Positions 35,913-45,636 of a stretch of 64,000 nucleotides of DNA are shown in pieces. Location of the stretch: positions 62,001-126,000 of the forward strand of contig NZ_RCIZ01000004.1 of NCBI RefSeq assembly GCF_003666685.1, written 5' to 3'. Below the pieces are notes generated by a model. The model was not told the origin of the DNA, made no database searches, and was given only the letters and a program-made list of their open reading frames with translations. Position 1 is the first letter of the stretch, and each line of letters opens with the position of its first letter. This DNA comes from Mesorhizobium sp. YM1C-6-2 (lineage in GTDB: Bacteria > Pseudomonadota > Alphaproteobacteria > Rhizobiales > Rhizobiaceae). The position numbers and the translations under genes were made by a program.

Positions 35913-36818
35913 ATGCTTGCCAGGCTCACCCATCTCGACCGTCTAGAGGCCGAGGCCATCCACATATTCCGCGAAGTGGCTGCGTCCTTCGCGAAGCCGG
36001 TCATGCTCTATTCGGTCGGCAAGGATTCGTCCGTCCTGCTGCATCTGGCGATGAAGGCGTTCTATCCGGCGAAGCCGCCATTCCCGTTCCTCCATGTCGA
36101 CACGACCTGGAAATTCCGGGAGATGATCGAATTTCGGGACGCCATGGCGAAGAAGCTCGGTTTCGATCTCCTTGTGCACGTCAACGAGGACGGCGTCCGC
36201 GACAATATCAACCCGTTCGACCATGGCTCGAACGTGCACACGCATGTGATGAAGACAGTCGGGCTACGCCAGGCGCTCGACAAATATGGCTTCGACGCGG
36301 CCTTCGGCGGCGCTCGCCGCGACGAAGAGAAATCGCGGGCCAAGGAACGCATTTTCTCCTTCCGTAACGCGCAGCATGCTTGGGACCCCAAGCACCAGCG
36401 CCCCGAGATGTGGAAGATCTACAACACGCGCGTCTCGCCGGGCGAATCGATCCGTGTCTTCCCGCTGTCGAACTGGACCGAACTGGATATCTGGCAGTAC
36501 ATCCTGCAGGAAGACATTCCGATCGTTCCGCTCTATTTCGCGAAGCGGCGGCCGGTGGTCGAACGCGACGGCATGCTGATCCTGCGCGACGACGAGCGCA
36601 TGAAGCTCAGGCCGTCCGAAACGGTGGAGAACCGGCTGGTGCGCTTCAGGACGCTTGGCTGCTACCCGCTGACGGGAGCGATCGAATCTGACGCCGACAG
36701 CCTGGAGGGCATCGTCAGCGAAATGCTTGTCGCCCGCACGTCGGAGCGGCAGGGCCGCCTGATCGACCGGGACGAAGCCGGATCGATGGAAAAGAAGAAG
36801 CGCGAAGGATATTTCTGA
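35913..36818 (+). CDS. cysD: Sulfate adenylyltransferase small subunit CysD
   Basis: 301 residues. With CysN it makes adenosine 5'-phosphosulfate from sulfate and ATP. The PP-loop is [18 protein letters not shown] (SxGKDS), followed by [53 protein letters not shown] and [13 protein letters not shown], all standard for CysD/NodP. The next gene, cysNC, begins 2 nt after its stop. The leader inverted repeat suggests regulated expression. Confidence 0.97.
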   Translation: MLARLTHLDRLEAEAIHIFREVAASFAKPVMLYSVGKDSSVLLHLAMKAFYPAKPPFPFLHVDTTWKFREMIEFRDAMAKKLGFDLLVHVNEDGVRDNINPFDHGSNVHTHVMKTVGLRQALDKYGFDAAFGGARRDEEKSRAKERIFSFRNAQHAWDPKHQRPEMWKIYNTRVSPGESIRVFPLSNWTELDIWQYILQEDIPIVPLYFAKRRPVVERDGMLILRDDERMKLRPSETVENRLVRFRTLGCYPLTGAIESDADSLEGIVSEMLVARTSERQGRLIDRDEAGSMEKKKREGYF

Positions 36819-36820
36819 GA

Positions 36821-38755
36821 ATGCGCCCTGTCCTGGCCGAAAGCGTTGCAGCGGCAGAAAACGTACGTGATTACCTTGCCGGGCAAGAGCGCAAGTCGCT
36901 GCTCAGGTTCCTCACCTGTGGGTCGGTCGACGACGGCAAGTCGACGCTGATCGGACGACTGCTGGCCGATACGCGCCAGATATTCGAGGACCAGCTCGCG
37001 GCACTGGAAAACGATTCGAAAAAGCACGGCACCACTGGCGACGATGTCGATTTCGCGCTGCTGGTCGATGGTCTGGAAGCAGAGCGCGAGCAGGGCATCA
37101 CCATCGATGTCGCCTATCGCTTCTTCTCGACGCCGAAGCGGAAGTTCATTGTCGCCGATACGCCAGGCCACGAACAATATACTCGCAACATGGCTACCGG
37201 CGCATCGACCGCCGACCTTGCGATCGTGCTGGTCGATGCGAGGCAAGGGGTGGTGGCCCAGACCAGGCGCCATTCCATTATCGCCTCATTGCTCGGCATC
37301 CGGCACGTGGTCGTGGCGGTCAACAAGATCGACCTCGTCGATTTCGACCGAGAGCTGTTCGACAAGATCACGGCCGATTACCTGGAATTCGCCAAGAGCC
37401 TGGGCTTCAAGTCGATCGTACCGATCCCGATGTCGGCGCGTTATGGCGACAACGTCACCACGCGATCCGAGCGCACCGCATGGTTCTCGGGGCCGACGCT
37501 GGTCGAGCACCTTGAAATGGTGGTCGTGGACGACGCGGCGGCGGAAGGTCCCTTCCGGTTTCCCGTCCAGTATGTGAACCGCCCGAACCTCGACTTCCGG
37601 GGTTATGCCGGCACGGTGGCTTCCGGCACTGTCGCAAAGGGCGACGAGGTGGTGGTGGCCAAGTCCGGCAAGGCGGCGCGCGTCAAACGGATCGTCGCGC
37701 AGGGGGGCGACCTTACGGCCGCCGTCAGCGGGCAGGCGGTCACCCTGCTGCTGGACAGCGAGGTCGAGGTCTCGCGGGGCAACATGCTGGTGTCACCGAC
37801 GGAGCGCCCGCAGGTCGCTGATCAGTTCACAGCCAACATCGTCTGGTTCGACGAAAACGCGCTGAAGCCTGGCCGCTCCTACCTGTTGAGGACGGAGACT
37901 GACCAGGTGAGCGCGACGGTCACCGAGTTGAAATACCGCGTCAACGTCAACAATTTCGCGCAGGAAGCGGCGAAGTCGCTGGAGATGAACGAGGTCGGTG
38001 TCTGCAACGTAGCGACACAGGCTCCGATCGCCTTCGACGCCTTCGCGGAGAACCGCGTTACCGGCGCCTTCATCCTGATCGACCGCATCACAAACGCCAC
38101 GGTTGGCGCCGGCATGATCCTGCACGGGCTGCGCCGTGCAGAGAACATCCACTGGCAGGCGCTCGACGTCGGCAAGCGGGAGCGCGCGATCGCGAAGAAT
38201 CAGCGGCCGGCCGTATTCTGGTTTACGGGTCTCTCCGGCTCCGGCAAGTCGACCATCGCGAACCTGCTCGAGAAGAAGTTCCATGCATCTGGCCGGCATA
38301 CATACATACTGGACGGCGACAATGTCCGGCATGGGCTGAACCGAGATCTCGGCTTTACCGATGCTGATCGCGTCGAGAACATCCGCCGCGTCGCCGAAGT
38401 GGCGAAGCTGATGGCCGATGCCGGCCTCATCGTCATCGTCTCATTCATTTCTCCCTTCCGCGCGGAACGTCGCATGGCGCGCGAGTTGATGGCGAAAGGC
38501 GAGTTCGTCGAGGTCTTTGTCGACACGCCTTTCGAGGAATGCGCAAGGCGCGATCCGAAGGGCCTCTACGCAAGGGCGCTTGAAGGCAAGCTCAAGAACT
38601 TCACTGGAGTGGACTCGCCCTATGAGACGCCGGAAAGTCCGGAAATCCACCTCCTGACGCTCGGCAAGACGCCCGAGGAGATGGTAGACGTCCTCGAAAC
38701 TTGGCTACACGAGCGTGATCTTGCAGAAGAATACCAAGCCGGCGACGGCATCTGA
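36821..38755 (+). CDS. cysN/cysC: Sulfate adenylyltransferase large subunit fused to APS kinase (CysNC)
   Basis: 644 residues. The N-terminal 430 form the EF-Tu-like GTPase Cys[16 protein letters not shown] (G1), [15 protein letters not shown] (G2), [18 protein letters not shown] (G3) and [13 protein letters not shown] (G4). From about 460 comes the CysC APS kinase: [18 protein letters not shown] (P-loop) and [16 protein letters not shown]. It therefore yields PAPS, the donor for sulfate reduction or sulfation; such NodQ-like fusions are usual in rhizobia. No sulfotransferase was recognised in the window. Confidence 0.97.
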   Translation: MRPVLAESVAAAENVRDYLAGQERKSLLRFLTCGSVDDGKSTLIGRLLADTRQIFEDQLAALENDSKKHGTTGDDVDFALLVDGLEAEREQGITIDVAYRFFSTPKRKFIVADTPGHEQYTRNMATGASTADLAIVLVDARQGVVAQTRRHSIIASLLGIRHVVVAVNKIDLVDFDRELFDKITADYLEFAKSLGFKSIVPIPMSARYGDNVTTRSERTAWFSGPTLVEHLEMVVVDDAAAEGPFRFPVQYVNRPNLDFRGYAGTVASGTVAKGDEVVVAKSGKAARVKRIVAQGGDLTAAVSGQAVTLLLDSEVEVSRGNMLVSPTERPQVADQFTANIVWFDENALKPGRSYLLRTETDQVSATVTELKYRVNVNNFAQEAAKSLEMNEVGVCNVATQAPIAFDAFAENRVTGAFILIDRITNATVGAGMILHGLRRAENIHWQALDVGKRERAIAKNQRPAVFWFTGLSGSGKSTIANLLEKKFHASGRHTYILDGDNVRHGLNRDLGFTDADRVENIRRVAEVAKLMADAGLIVIVSFISPFRAERRMARELMAKGEFVEVFVDTPFEECARRDPKGLYARALEGKLKNFTGVDSPYETPESPEIHLLTLGKTPEEMVDVLETWLHERDLAEEYQAGDGI

Positions 38756-38765
38756 CGACGAAGCG

Positions 38766-39563
38766 ATGCTTGCTGTTTTCGAACGATTGGCACTGTCTGC
38801 CGGCCGTAGGATCATGGAGATATTCCATGCCGGTTACGCGGTGGACCGGAAAGACGATTCTTCTCCGGTTACCGAGGCCGACCATGCCAGCGAGCGCGTC
38901 ATCCTCGATGGTCTGCGCTCGGCTTTCCCTTCGATCCCGTGCGTGGCGGAGGAGGAGGCTGCGGCTGGCATCCTGCCCGCGGATCTGGGCGAAGCCTTCT
39001 TCCTGGTCGATCCTCTGGACGGTACCAAGGAATTCATCAAGCGCAGCGGCGACTTCACCGTCAACATAGCACTGGTGCGCAACGGCGCGCCGGAAATCGG
39101 CGTCGTCTATGCGCCGAGCAGCAAACGCTTTTTTTCAGGCGGGCCTGGCGGGGCGGAACTGATCGAACTGGACGCGAATGACGAAGTTGTCGCCCGTCGT
39201 TCAATAAGGGTGCGTTCGGGACATGCGCCGCTGAAGATCGTTGCCAGCCGTTCACATCTGACGCCGGAGACCGACAGCTTCATCCGGAAGGTCAAATCGG
39301 CCGAAATCGTCTCGGTTGGCTCGTCGCTGAAATTCTGCCTGCTGGCCAATGGTGAGGCCGATATCTACCCGCGCTTTGGTCGTACGATGGAATGGGACAC
39401 CGCCGCGGGTGATGCGGTTCTGCGCGCTGCGGGCGGGTTCACGACGACGCTGGACGGCAAGCCGCTCGCCTATGGCAAGCGCAGCCAACCGGACGACGCA
39501 GACTTCGCCAACCCTTTCTTCATTGCAAGGGGCGGGGTGGATGCTTCCGCATTGCCGGCATAA
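38766..39563 (+). CDS. cysQ: 3'(2'),5'-bisphosphate nucleotidase CysQ
   Basis: 265 residues, inositol monophosphatase fold. It removes PAP, a by-product of PAPS use. The metal and catalytic motifs are PVTEADHASERVI, VAEEEAAAG, FFLVDPLDGTKEFIKRSGDF and the C-terminal EWDTAAGDAVLRAAGG. The frame opens at a GTG (38715) inside cysNC; ATG 38766 (MLAVFERLALSAGRRIM) matches the family N-terminus, and follows cysNC by 10 nt. It completes a PAPS production and clearance operon. Confidence 0.92.
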   Translation: MLAVFERLALSAGRRIMEIFHAGYAVDRKDDSSPVTEADHASERVILDGLRSAFPSIPCVAEEEAAAGILPADLGEAFFLVDPLDGTKEFIKRSGDFTVNIALVRNGAPEIGVVYAPSSKRFFSGGPGGAELIELDANDEVVARRSIRVRSGHAPLKIVASRSHLTPETDSFIRKVKSAEIVSVGSSLKFCLLANGEADIYPRFGRTMEWDTAAGDAVLRAAGGFTTTLDGKPLAYGKRSQPDDADFANPFFIARGGVDASALPA

Positions 39564-39583
39564 TCGCCGGCAAGGCCAGAACG

Positions 39584-40729
39584 CTATTCGGCGGCCGCTA
39601 GCTTCGAGGAGTTACGGCCAATGAAGTTGCGGATGGTCGAGATGATCCGGTCCTGATCTTCCGTGCTCAGATAAGGATGCATTGGCAGGCAAAGGATTCT
39701 CTCCGGCAGCGTTTCCGAAACTGCCAGGCCGCCTGGGACAGCCGGGAAATCCTTATAGGCGAGTTGCTGGTGCAGCGGCTTCACGTAGTAAATAACTGAT
39801 GGGATGCCGTTTTCCTGCAGATGCGCCTTGAGCGGGTCGCGGTGTGGTGTCTCGATCGCGTATTGAGCCCAGGCAGAGCGGGTACCTGGCAGGTTGGCGG
39901 ATGCGTTGACCACGTCGCCGAGGCCTTCCGCGTAACGCTGGGCCACCGCCTGGCGCGCGACCATCTCTTCTTCGAGAATGGCTAGCTTTTCGAGCAGAAT
40001 CGCGGCCTGCAGCGTGTCGAGGCGCGAGTTGATGCCGACATGGATGTTGTCGTACTGGGTCTCGCCCTTGCCGTGGAAGGCGAAGGAACGAAGCTTGTCG
40101 GCGAGCGCATCGTCATTGGTGAACATGGCGCCGCCGTCGCCGTAGCAGCCGAGCGGCTTTGCGGGGTAGAAGCTGGTCCCGCCGACATGGCCGAAAGAAC
40201 CGCACATCCTGCCGTCGACGGAACCGCCGATCGATTGTGCGGCGTCTTCGATCACCAATAGATTCTCGCGTTCGGCGATCGCCATGATGGCGTCGTAGTC
40301 GGCGCCGAGCCCGAAAAGATCGACCGGTATGATGGCGCGGGGCTTCAGACGGCCTTCCGCCTTGATCATCGCGATCGCAGCCTCGAGGCTTTTGATGTCG
40401 ATGTTGTAGGTGTCGGGATCGACGTCGACGAACACCGGCTCGGCCTTCGCCAGCGCGACGACCTCCGCAGTCGCCGCAAAGGTGAAGCTTGGCACGAAGA
40501 CGGCGTCGCCCGGACCGATACCGGAGGCGTAGAGCGGAAGGAGCAGGGCGTCGGTGCCGTTGGCGCAGGCGATGCAATGCTTGACGCCGACATAGGCGGC
40601 GAGCTTGGCCTCGAACTCAGCGACCTGTGGTCCGAGGATGTAGCGGCCGTCCTCGACGACACGATCAATGGCGGCCTTCAGCCTGTCGCCGATCCGCTCG
40701 CGCTGCGCGCCCAAGTCGATGAATTGCAT
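39584..40729 (-). CDS. DegT/DnrJ/EryC1 sugar aminotransferase (WbpE-like)
   Basis: 381 residues, PLP-dependent. The N-terminus MQFIDLGAQRERIGDRLKAA and the motifs CIACANGTDALLLPLYASGI, VIEDAAQSIGGS (Asp162) and SFYPAKPLGCYGDGGAMFTN (PLP Lys191), then VGINSRLDTLQAAILLEKL, resemble WbpE/WlbC, which aminates a UDP-3-keto-HexNAcA. The wider DegT family also includes 4-aminotransferases such as PglE. It could act on the product of the dehydratase at 25331-27196 or on another keto sugar; no oxidoreductase of the Wbp pathway is seen here. Convergent with cysQ, 20 nt apart. Confidence 0.88.
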   Translation of the reverse strand: MQFIDLGAQRERIGDRLKAAIDRVVEDGRYILGPQVAEFEAKLAAYVGVKHCIACANGTDALLLPLYASGIGPGDAVFVPSFTFAATAEVVALAKAEPVFVDVDPDTYNIDIKSLEAAIAMIKAEGRLKPRAIIPVDLFGLGADYDAIMAIAERENLLVIEDAAQSIGGSVDGRMCGSFGHVGGTSFYPAKPLGCYGDGGAMFTNDDALADKLRSFAFHGKGETQYDNIHVGINSRLDTLQAAILLEKLAILEEEMVARQAVAQRYAEGLGDVVNASANLPGTRSAWAQYAIETPHRDPLKAHLQENGIPSVIYYVKPLHQQLAYKDFPAVPGGLAVSETLPERILCLPMHPYLSTEDQDRIISTIRNFIGRNSSKLAAAE

Positions 40730-40945
40730 GTCTGTCTCGCCATTGCCCAGTATAAGCCGCTGATAGCAGACAAGATTCAGGCGAAAAAGCAGCGGCGCGG
40801 CGGGGCTGTCGTTGCGTCACACGCCGTGTGTTACTGCGATGATGCGTCGTAAATGGCGGTTCCGCTGGCTTTTGCGCACCGGGCGCCGGCCGACCGAACC
40901 TTCCGAAACATAAAGTGATCGCGTTTTCAGCCCGGCGGGGCTCGC

Positions 40946-41869
40946 TTAGCCAAGTTCATATCGCCACGGCGGATTGGCGCCTGCGCGCGAAACCGTCACC
41001 CTGGCGGCGGCCGCACCGAGGGCAAGGGCATCCCGGATCTCGTCCTCGGACAGCTGTGCGACTCGCTGTTTGGAGAGCGCATTCTGCTCGTGCAGGGATG
41101 CCAGGATGCCGGCGTTGAACGTGTCGCCGGCGCCGACCGTGTCGACCACGGTCACAGGTTCTGGCGTGACAGTCACCTTGTGGTTTTTCGTGTAGCCGGT
41201 GGCCCCCCGGCTGCCGCGTGTCATCACCACGAGTTTTGGACCAAGCTCCAGCCATTGGGCGATCGCGTCTTCCGGCGCGCCGGTCGCGCCGAACCAGCCA
41301 AGATCCTCGTCCGACAGCTTGAGTATGTCCGCCATCGCGATCATCCGCTGTATGCGGGCGAGATGTTTCTGGCGATCGGGGATGAAGGCCGGCCGGATAT
41401 TGGGGTCGAGCATGGCGACGCGGTTTTGAGCTTCGCGTTCCATCAAGGCTTCGTAAGCGGAGCCGCACGGTTCGGGAATGAGGCTGATCGCACCGAAGAG
41501 CAGGGCGTCGACATTGCGGTCGAAGGCGGGAAGGTCTGCGGTGGAGAGCATGCGCCCCGCCGTTCCCTCGTCGTAGAACACATAGCTCGCGTGCCCGTCG
41601 ATGAGATGCACGAAGGCCAGCGTCGTTGGGCGTCCGGAGATGTGGGCGTAGCGGGAGCCCACCTTGCTTTCGGCGAGCGTCGCGCGCAGTTGCTGCCCGA
41701 AAAGATCGGAAGACAGGCCCGAGAAGAACTCGACCGGCACGCCGAGCCTGCCGAGCGCGACCGCAGTATTGAAGACCGCGCCGCCCGAATAGGGAGCGAA
41801 TGCCGGCTCGTCGAACGTCGATCTCCGCGGCAGCATGTCGATCAGCGCCTCGCCGCAGCAGATGATCAT
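40946..41869 (-). CDS. frcK: PfkB-family sugar kinase, probable fructokinase
   Basis: 307 residues, ribokinase fold. It has the N-terminal IICCGEALIDMLPR, the first PfkB motif region APYSGGAVFNTAVALGRLGV, and the second motif VVDTVGAGDTFNAGILASLH with the catalytic Asp in GAGD. Its place beside a ROK regulator and a sugar ABC transporter of the frc type points to fructose as substrate, as for FrcK of Sinorhizobium meliloti; the symbol is given on that basis. It lies downstream of the ROK gene on the same strand, with an 86-nt gap. Confidence 0.85.
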   Translation of the reverse strand: MIICCGEALIDMLPRRSTFDEPAFAPYSGGAVFNTAVALGRLGVPVEFFSGLSSDLFGQQLRATLAESKVGSRYAHISGRPTTLAFVHLIDGHASYVFYDEGTAGRMLSTADLPAFDRNVDALLFGAISLIPEPCGSAYEALMEREAQNRVAMLDPNIRPAFIPDRQKHLARIQRMIAMADILKLSDEDLGWFGATGAPEDAIAQWLELGPKLVVMTRGSRGATGYTKNHKVTVTPEPVTVVDTVGAGDTFNAGILASLHEQNALSKQRVAQLSEDEIRDALALGAAAARVTVSRAGANPPWRYELG

Positions 41870-41955
41870 TCAGGACGCTCCCCCAGAAAAGACGTCCACC
41901 CGGACGTCGCGGCCTCCATACAGCCGCGGCCATTTGCCCGCAACAGCCGGCCCCA

Positions 41956-43194
41956 TCATGCCCGTGCGGGCGCCGTAGCGCCGACGAGGAAGCGTTCCGA
42001 CAGTGGCAGGCTGGCGCCGCCGAGCGCGCGCGCGTGGATGCCGACCGTGCCTTCCAGCACATCGGGGATCCGCAGGCCCTCGACGTCGATCGCTGCGATC
42101 GAGTTGCGCACTGCGTCCACCAGCTTCCGCCGGGCTTCAGCCGGCATCCAGCCGTCGATCACTGCCGCCTCGAAGTCGATGACCGAGGAAGACGCGACGA
42201 TGGCATAGGCGAGGGCGGCGCCGGCCGCAGCAAACCAGGCGTCGAATGCCGGTCCGTCTGATGACCACTCGCCAGGCCACCGGTCGGGCGACGTCCATAG
42301 CGAGGAGGCGTCCGTGCCGCGCGCGTTCAACGCCTTTTCCAGGATCGCCAGCGAAGCGACGTCGATGAGCTGGGTCGGGCGGCCATCGGCGCCGGGGACC
42401 GGCATGGAGCCCAGTGCGCCGGCATTGCCGGTGGGGCCGCTGTAAAGCCGGCCGTTCAGCACGACGCCGCCGCCGGCGAAGGCGCCGATGTAGAAATAGA
42501 TGAAGTCGCGGAGATTGCCGGTCTGGCCGAAGACGAGTTCCGCGCCACAGGCGGCCGTGGCGTCGTTCTGCAGGTAGACAGGAAAACTGCATAGCGCCTG
42601 GATGTCGGCGCGGATGTCGCGGCGGCGCCACTGATCCATGACCTCGCGCGGTGCGCCGGCCGTGTCCGCCCAGTTCCAGAGTTCGAACGGCATCGCGATG
42701 CCGAGCCCGGCTATCCGCTTGTCCTGCCCGGATTTCAGGCCCGCACGCAGGCGCGTCATCCCGGAGTCGACGAAATCGAGGATCTCGCGCGGCGCCGGAT
42801 AGCGGTAGGAGTTCTGCAGCATGCCGCGCAGATTGCCGAGGAAGTCGATGAGCACCAACTCGGCGCTGCGGCGGCCGATCTTGAGGCCGATGAAGAAGGC
42901 GCCGTCGGGATTGAGGGCCATCGGAATGGATGGCTGGCCGACCTTGCCGCGCATGGGAGCCTGTCTGACGAGCAGTCCCTCGACCTCGAGTTCGCGCATG
43001 ATGACCGACACGGTCTGCGCGGACAGCCGCGTCATGCGCGCGATTTCGGTCTTTGCGAGACTTCCGTGTTGCTGGACGAGCGAAAGGACCAGGCGTTCGT
43101 TCTGGTCCCGCATGCCGCTCTGGTTGGTGCCGCGATGATGAAGAAGGGCAGCGGCCACTTCGGGCGAACCATGCCTGAGGGGGCCGTTCTCCAC
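41956..43194 (-). CDS. frcR: ROK-family transcriptional repressor, probable FrcR
   Basis: 412 residues. The N-terminal winged helix-turn-helix is [40 protein letters not shown]. The ROK sugar-binding/kinase-like part follows, with [35 protein letters not shown] and [20 protein letters not shown]. It is read from a GTG with GGAGAG six nt upstream. It is divergent from the transporter genes and probably binds the inverted repeat at 43255-43292 in the absence of the inducing sugar. The CXCGXXGC zinc motif of classic ROK proteins is not seen. Confidence 0.88.
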   Translation of the reverse strand: MENGPLRHGSPEVAAALLHHRGTNQSGMRDQNERLVLSLVQQHGSLAKTEIARMTRLSAQTVSVIMRELEVEGLLVRQAPMRGKVGQPSIPMALNPDGAFFIGLKIGRRSAELVLIDFLGNLRGMLQNSYRYPAPREILDFVDSGMTRLRAGLKSGQDKRIAGLGIAMPFELWNWADTAGAPREVMDQWRRRDIRADIQALCSFPVYLQNDATAACGAELVFGQTGNLRDFIYFYIGAFAGGGVVLNGRLYSGPTGNAGALGSMPVPGADGRPTQLIDVASLAILEKALNARGTDASSLWTSPDRWPGEWSSDGPAFDAWFAAAGAALAYAIVASSSVIDFEAAVIDGWMPAEARRKLVDAVRNSIAAIDVEGLRIPDVLEGTVGIHARALGGASLPLSERFLVGATAPARA

Positions 43195-43254
43195 GCAAAC
43201 TCTCCGTCGTTCTTGTCCGATTTTTCGGCGGAGAATGCGTTTCCGGAACCGCTT

Positions 43255-43292
43255 CTGTCAATAATAAATAAGAGTGATTTAATTATTGACAG
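43255..43292. promoter_or_regulatory. Inverted repeat operator with divergent -35 boxes between frcR and frcB
   Basis: CTGTCAATAAT (43255-43265) and ATTATTGACAG (43282-43292) form perfect 11-bp arms with a 16-bp AT-rich spacer. The right arm carries TTGACA on the plus strand (43286-43291) pointing to frcB, and the left arm carries TTGACA on the minus strand (43256-43261) pointing to frcR. No close TATAAT match lies 16-18 bp on, so promoter assignment is tentative. Confidence 0.65.
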
Positions 43293-43410
43293 CCTCTATT
43301 GGCTGGTGTTCCCTTCGAGGCGGCGCACGACTTGGAGAAGCAGGGGTCGAAGCCGATGTTCGAGGATTCCGGGCGGACCGGGATCCCATGTGTTCCACCG
43401 GGAGGAAGTC

Positions 43411-44424
43411 ATGAGGAACTTCAAATTTCTGAAAGCGGCGGTCGCGGGTCTCGCGCTCTGCGGCGTGGCGAGTGCCGCTCTGGCCGCGGATACCGTTGGT
43501 CTCATCACCAAGACCGAAACCAATCCGTTCTTCGTCAAGATGCGTGAAGGCGCCGAAGCCACGGCGAAAGAACTGGGACTCAACCTGATCACCGCAGCCG
43601 GCAAATTCGACGGCGACAATGACGGCCAAGTGGCGGCGATCGAGAACCTGATCTCGGCCGGCGCCAAGGGTTTCGCGATCGTGCCTTCGGACTCGAAGGC
43701 GATCGTGCCGACCATCCAGAAGGCCAGGGACGCCGGTCTGATGGTGATCGTGCTCGATACTCCGCTGGACCCGATGGACGCGGCAACCGCGACCTTTGCA
43801 ACAGACAACCGCAAGGCCGGCCAACTCATCGGCGAGTGGGCCAAGGGGACGCTCGGTGACAAGGCCGCTGACGCCTCGATAGTCTTCCTCGATCTTGCCA
43901 CCAACCAGCCTACCGTCGACTTCCTTCGCGACCAGGGCTTCATGCAGGGCTTCGGCATCGACGTTAAGGACCCGAACAAATGGGGCGACGAGGATGACAA
44001 GCGCATCTGCACGCATGAGATCAGCCAGGGCGACCAGGAAAAGGGTCGCACGGCGATGGAGAACGCGCTTCAGAAGTGCCCTGACGTGAACGTCGTCTAC
44101 ACGATCAACGAGCCCGCAGCGGCCGGGGCGTGGGAAGCGTTGAAGGCGGTCGGCAAGGACGACGGCAGCGTGATGATCGTCTCAATCGACGGTGGCTGCC
44201 CGGGCGTCAAGAACGTCGAGGCCGGCGTCATCGGCGCGACAAGCCAGCAATATCCGCTGAAGATGGCATCGATGGCGCTCGAAGCGATCGCATCGGGCAA
44301 GCTGCCGGAGATCGATCCGGCGATCGGCTTCTTCGATACGGGCGCGCAGCTCATTACCGCCAAGCCGGTAGACGGTGTTCCCTCGATCACAGTCGAGGAA
44401 GGCCTGAAGCTCTGCTGGGGTTAA
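43411..44424 (+). CDS. frcB: Fructose ABC transporter substrate-binding protein FrcB
   Basis: 337 residues. The signal peptide is residues 1-25 ([20 protein letters not shown], then SAALA). The mature part is a periplasmic-binding-protein fold of the ribose/galactose class: [60 protein letters not shown] and [19 protein letters not shown]. It is close to FrcB of rhizobia by layout and context. ATG 43411 has GGAGGAA upstream; the longer frame to 43066 is a shadow of frcR. First gene of frcBCA. Confidence 0.92.
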   Translation: MRNFKFLKAAVAGLALCGVASAALAADTVGLITKTETNPFFVKMREGAEATAKELGLNLITAAGKFDGDNDGQVAAIENLISAGAKGFAIVPSDSKAIVPTIQKARDAGLMVIVLDTPLDPMDAATATFATDNRKAGQLIGEWAKGTLGDKAADASIVFLDLATNQPTVDFLRDQGFMQGFGIDVKDPNKWGDEDDKRICTHEISQGDQEKGRTAMENALQKCPDVNVVYTINEPAAAGAWEALKAVGKDDGSVMIVSIDGGCPGVKNVEAGVIGATSQQYPLKMASMALEAIASGKLPEIDPAIGFFDTGAQLITAKPVDGVPSITVEEGLKLCWG

Positions 44425-44466
44425 GTACTTCCAGATCGGCCATCGGGCAGTTATTGTCCATGATCG

Positions 44467-44493
44467 CGAGGGGCCGCCCCAAGCGGCCCCTCG
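44467..44493 (+). other. Intercistronic hairpin between frcB and frcC
   Basis: CGAGGGGCCGC and GCGGCCCCTCG form an 11-bp perfect stem with a CCCAA loop, followed by ACAATAT and the frcC ribosome site. There is no T-run. Such hairpins after binding-protein genes often protect the upstream mRNA and lower downstream expression. Confidence 0.6.
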
Positions 44494-44520
44494 ACAATAT
44501 CCGGGGGAGGAGAGCCGCGG

Positions 44521-45636
44521 ATGAGCGATGACGCAGCGGGTTCGGCCCATGCCGAACGCGGGCTAACGAACAGCGGCCAGTCAGTTGCGAGCTTCGAGGA
44601 AAGCGAGCGGGGGCCGGTAAGAAAGGTGCAGGCTTTCCTGCACCAATATCCCACTTCAATTCCATTCATCGTGCTGCTGGTCGGCGTCCTCATCTTCGCC
44701 TTTGCAGCGCCGGGCAAATTCCTTTCGCCCCTCAACCTGTCGGTCGTGCTTCAGCAGGTCACGATCATCGCCATCCTCGGCATGGCGCAGACGCTGATAA
44801 TCCTGACCGCCGGCATCGACCTCAGCGTCGGCATGATCATGATCCTCTCTTCGGTGGTGATGGGCCGCACCTGCGTGGTCTATGGCGTGCCGCTCTTCAT
44901 CGCCTTCCCGCTCGGGCTTCTGGTGGGATTGGCCTGCGGCATGGTCAACGGCTTGCTCGTCACGATGCTCCGGCTGCCGCCCTTCATCGTAACGCTCGGC
45001 ACCTGGAGCATATTCGGTGCGCTCAACGTCTGGTACTCCCGCAGCGAAACCATCCGCGCGCAAGATATCGAGGCGGCCGCGCCGTTTCTCCAATGGACGC
45101 GCACCCTGATCAAACCCTACGACCTGATGGCGACTTTCGGGTTGGACCTGCCATTCCTGAAGGGGTGGGTGGTCACCTACGGCTCGTTGTTGATGATCCT
45201 GCTGGCGATCCTGTTGTGGTATGTGCTGAACCGAACTGCGTTCGGGCGCCACGTCTATGCGACCGGCGACGATCCGGACGCGGCGCGACTTTCGGGCATC
45301 AACACCAAGCGGACGCTGATCGCGGTCTATGCCCTGGCCGGACTGATCTGCGCCGTGGCGGCCTGGGTTCTGATCGGCCGCATCGGCGGCGTGAGCCCGC
45401 AGGCGGGACAAACTGCAAATCTCGATTCGATCACCGCTGTGGTGATCGGCGGCACCTCGCTGTTCGGCGGACGCGGTTCGATCATCGGCACGCTCATCGG
45501 GGCGCTCATAGTGGGCGTGTTTCGCAACGGCCTGGCGTTGAGCGGCTTGGAAGTGCTCTGGCAGGATTTCGCCGTCGGCGTTCTGATCATCGTGGCCGTG
45601 ACGATCGACCAATGGATCCGGAGGATTTCGGCATGA
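44521..45636 (+). CDS. frcC: Fructose ABC transporter permease FrcC
   Basis: 371 residues with 8-10 transmembrane helices of the BPD_transp_2 (RbsC-like) family: FIVLLVGVLIFAFAAPGKFL, ILGMAQTLIILTAGIDLSVG, LPPFIVTLGTWSIFGALNVW and TAVVIGGTSLFGGRGSIIGT, where the EAA-like GGTSLFGGRG is the ATPase contact loop. The first 45 residues are hydrophilic, longer than in RbsC but usual in FrcC-type permeases. It is preceded by GGGGGAGGAGAG and overlaps the frcA start by 4 nt. Confidence 0.93.
   Translation: MSDDAAGSAHAERGLTNSGQSVASFEESERGPVRKVQAFLHQYPTSIPFIVLLVGVLIFAFAAPGKFLSPLNLSVVLQQVTIIAILGMAQTLIILTAGIDLSVGMIMILSSVVMGRTCVVYGVPLFIAFPLGLLVGLACGMVNGLLVTMLRLPPFIVTLGTWSIFGALNVWYSRSETIRAQDIEAAAPFLQWTRTLIKPYDLMATFGLDLPFLKGWVVTYGSLLMILLAILLWYVLNRTAFGRHVYATGDDPDAARLSGINTKRTLIAVYALAGLICAVAAWVLIGRIGGVSPQAGQTANLDSITAVVIGGTSLFGGRGSIIGTLIGALIVGVFRNGLALSGLEVLWQDFAVGVLIIVAVTIDQWIRRISA

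Noticed and set aside
35764-35946. A 60-residue open frame overlapping the cysD start
   Set aside because: No ribosome site, no recognisable family, and it runs into cysD in another frame. A leader peptide cannot be excluded but is not supported.
40929-40942. Hairpin AGCCC/GGGCT after the fructokinase gene as an intrinsic terminator
   Set aside because: In the direction of transcription it is followed by an A-run, not a T-run, and the stem is only 5 bp.
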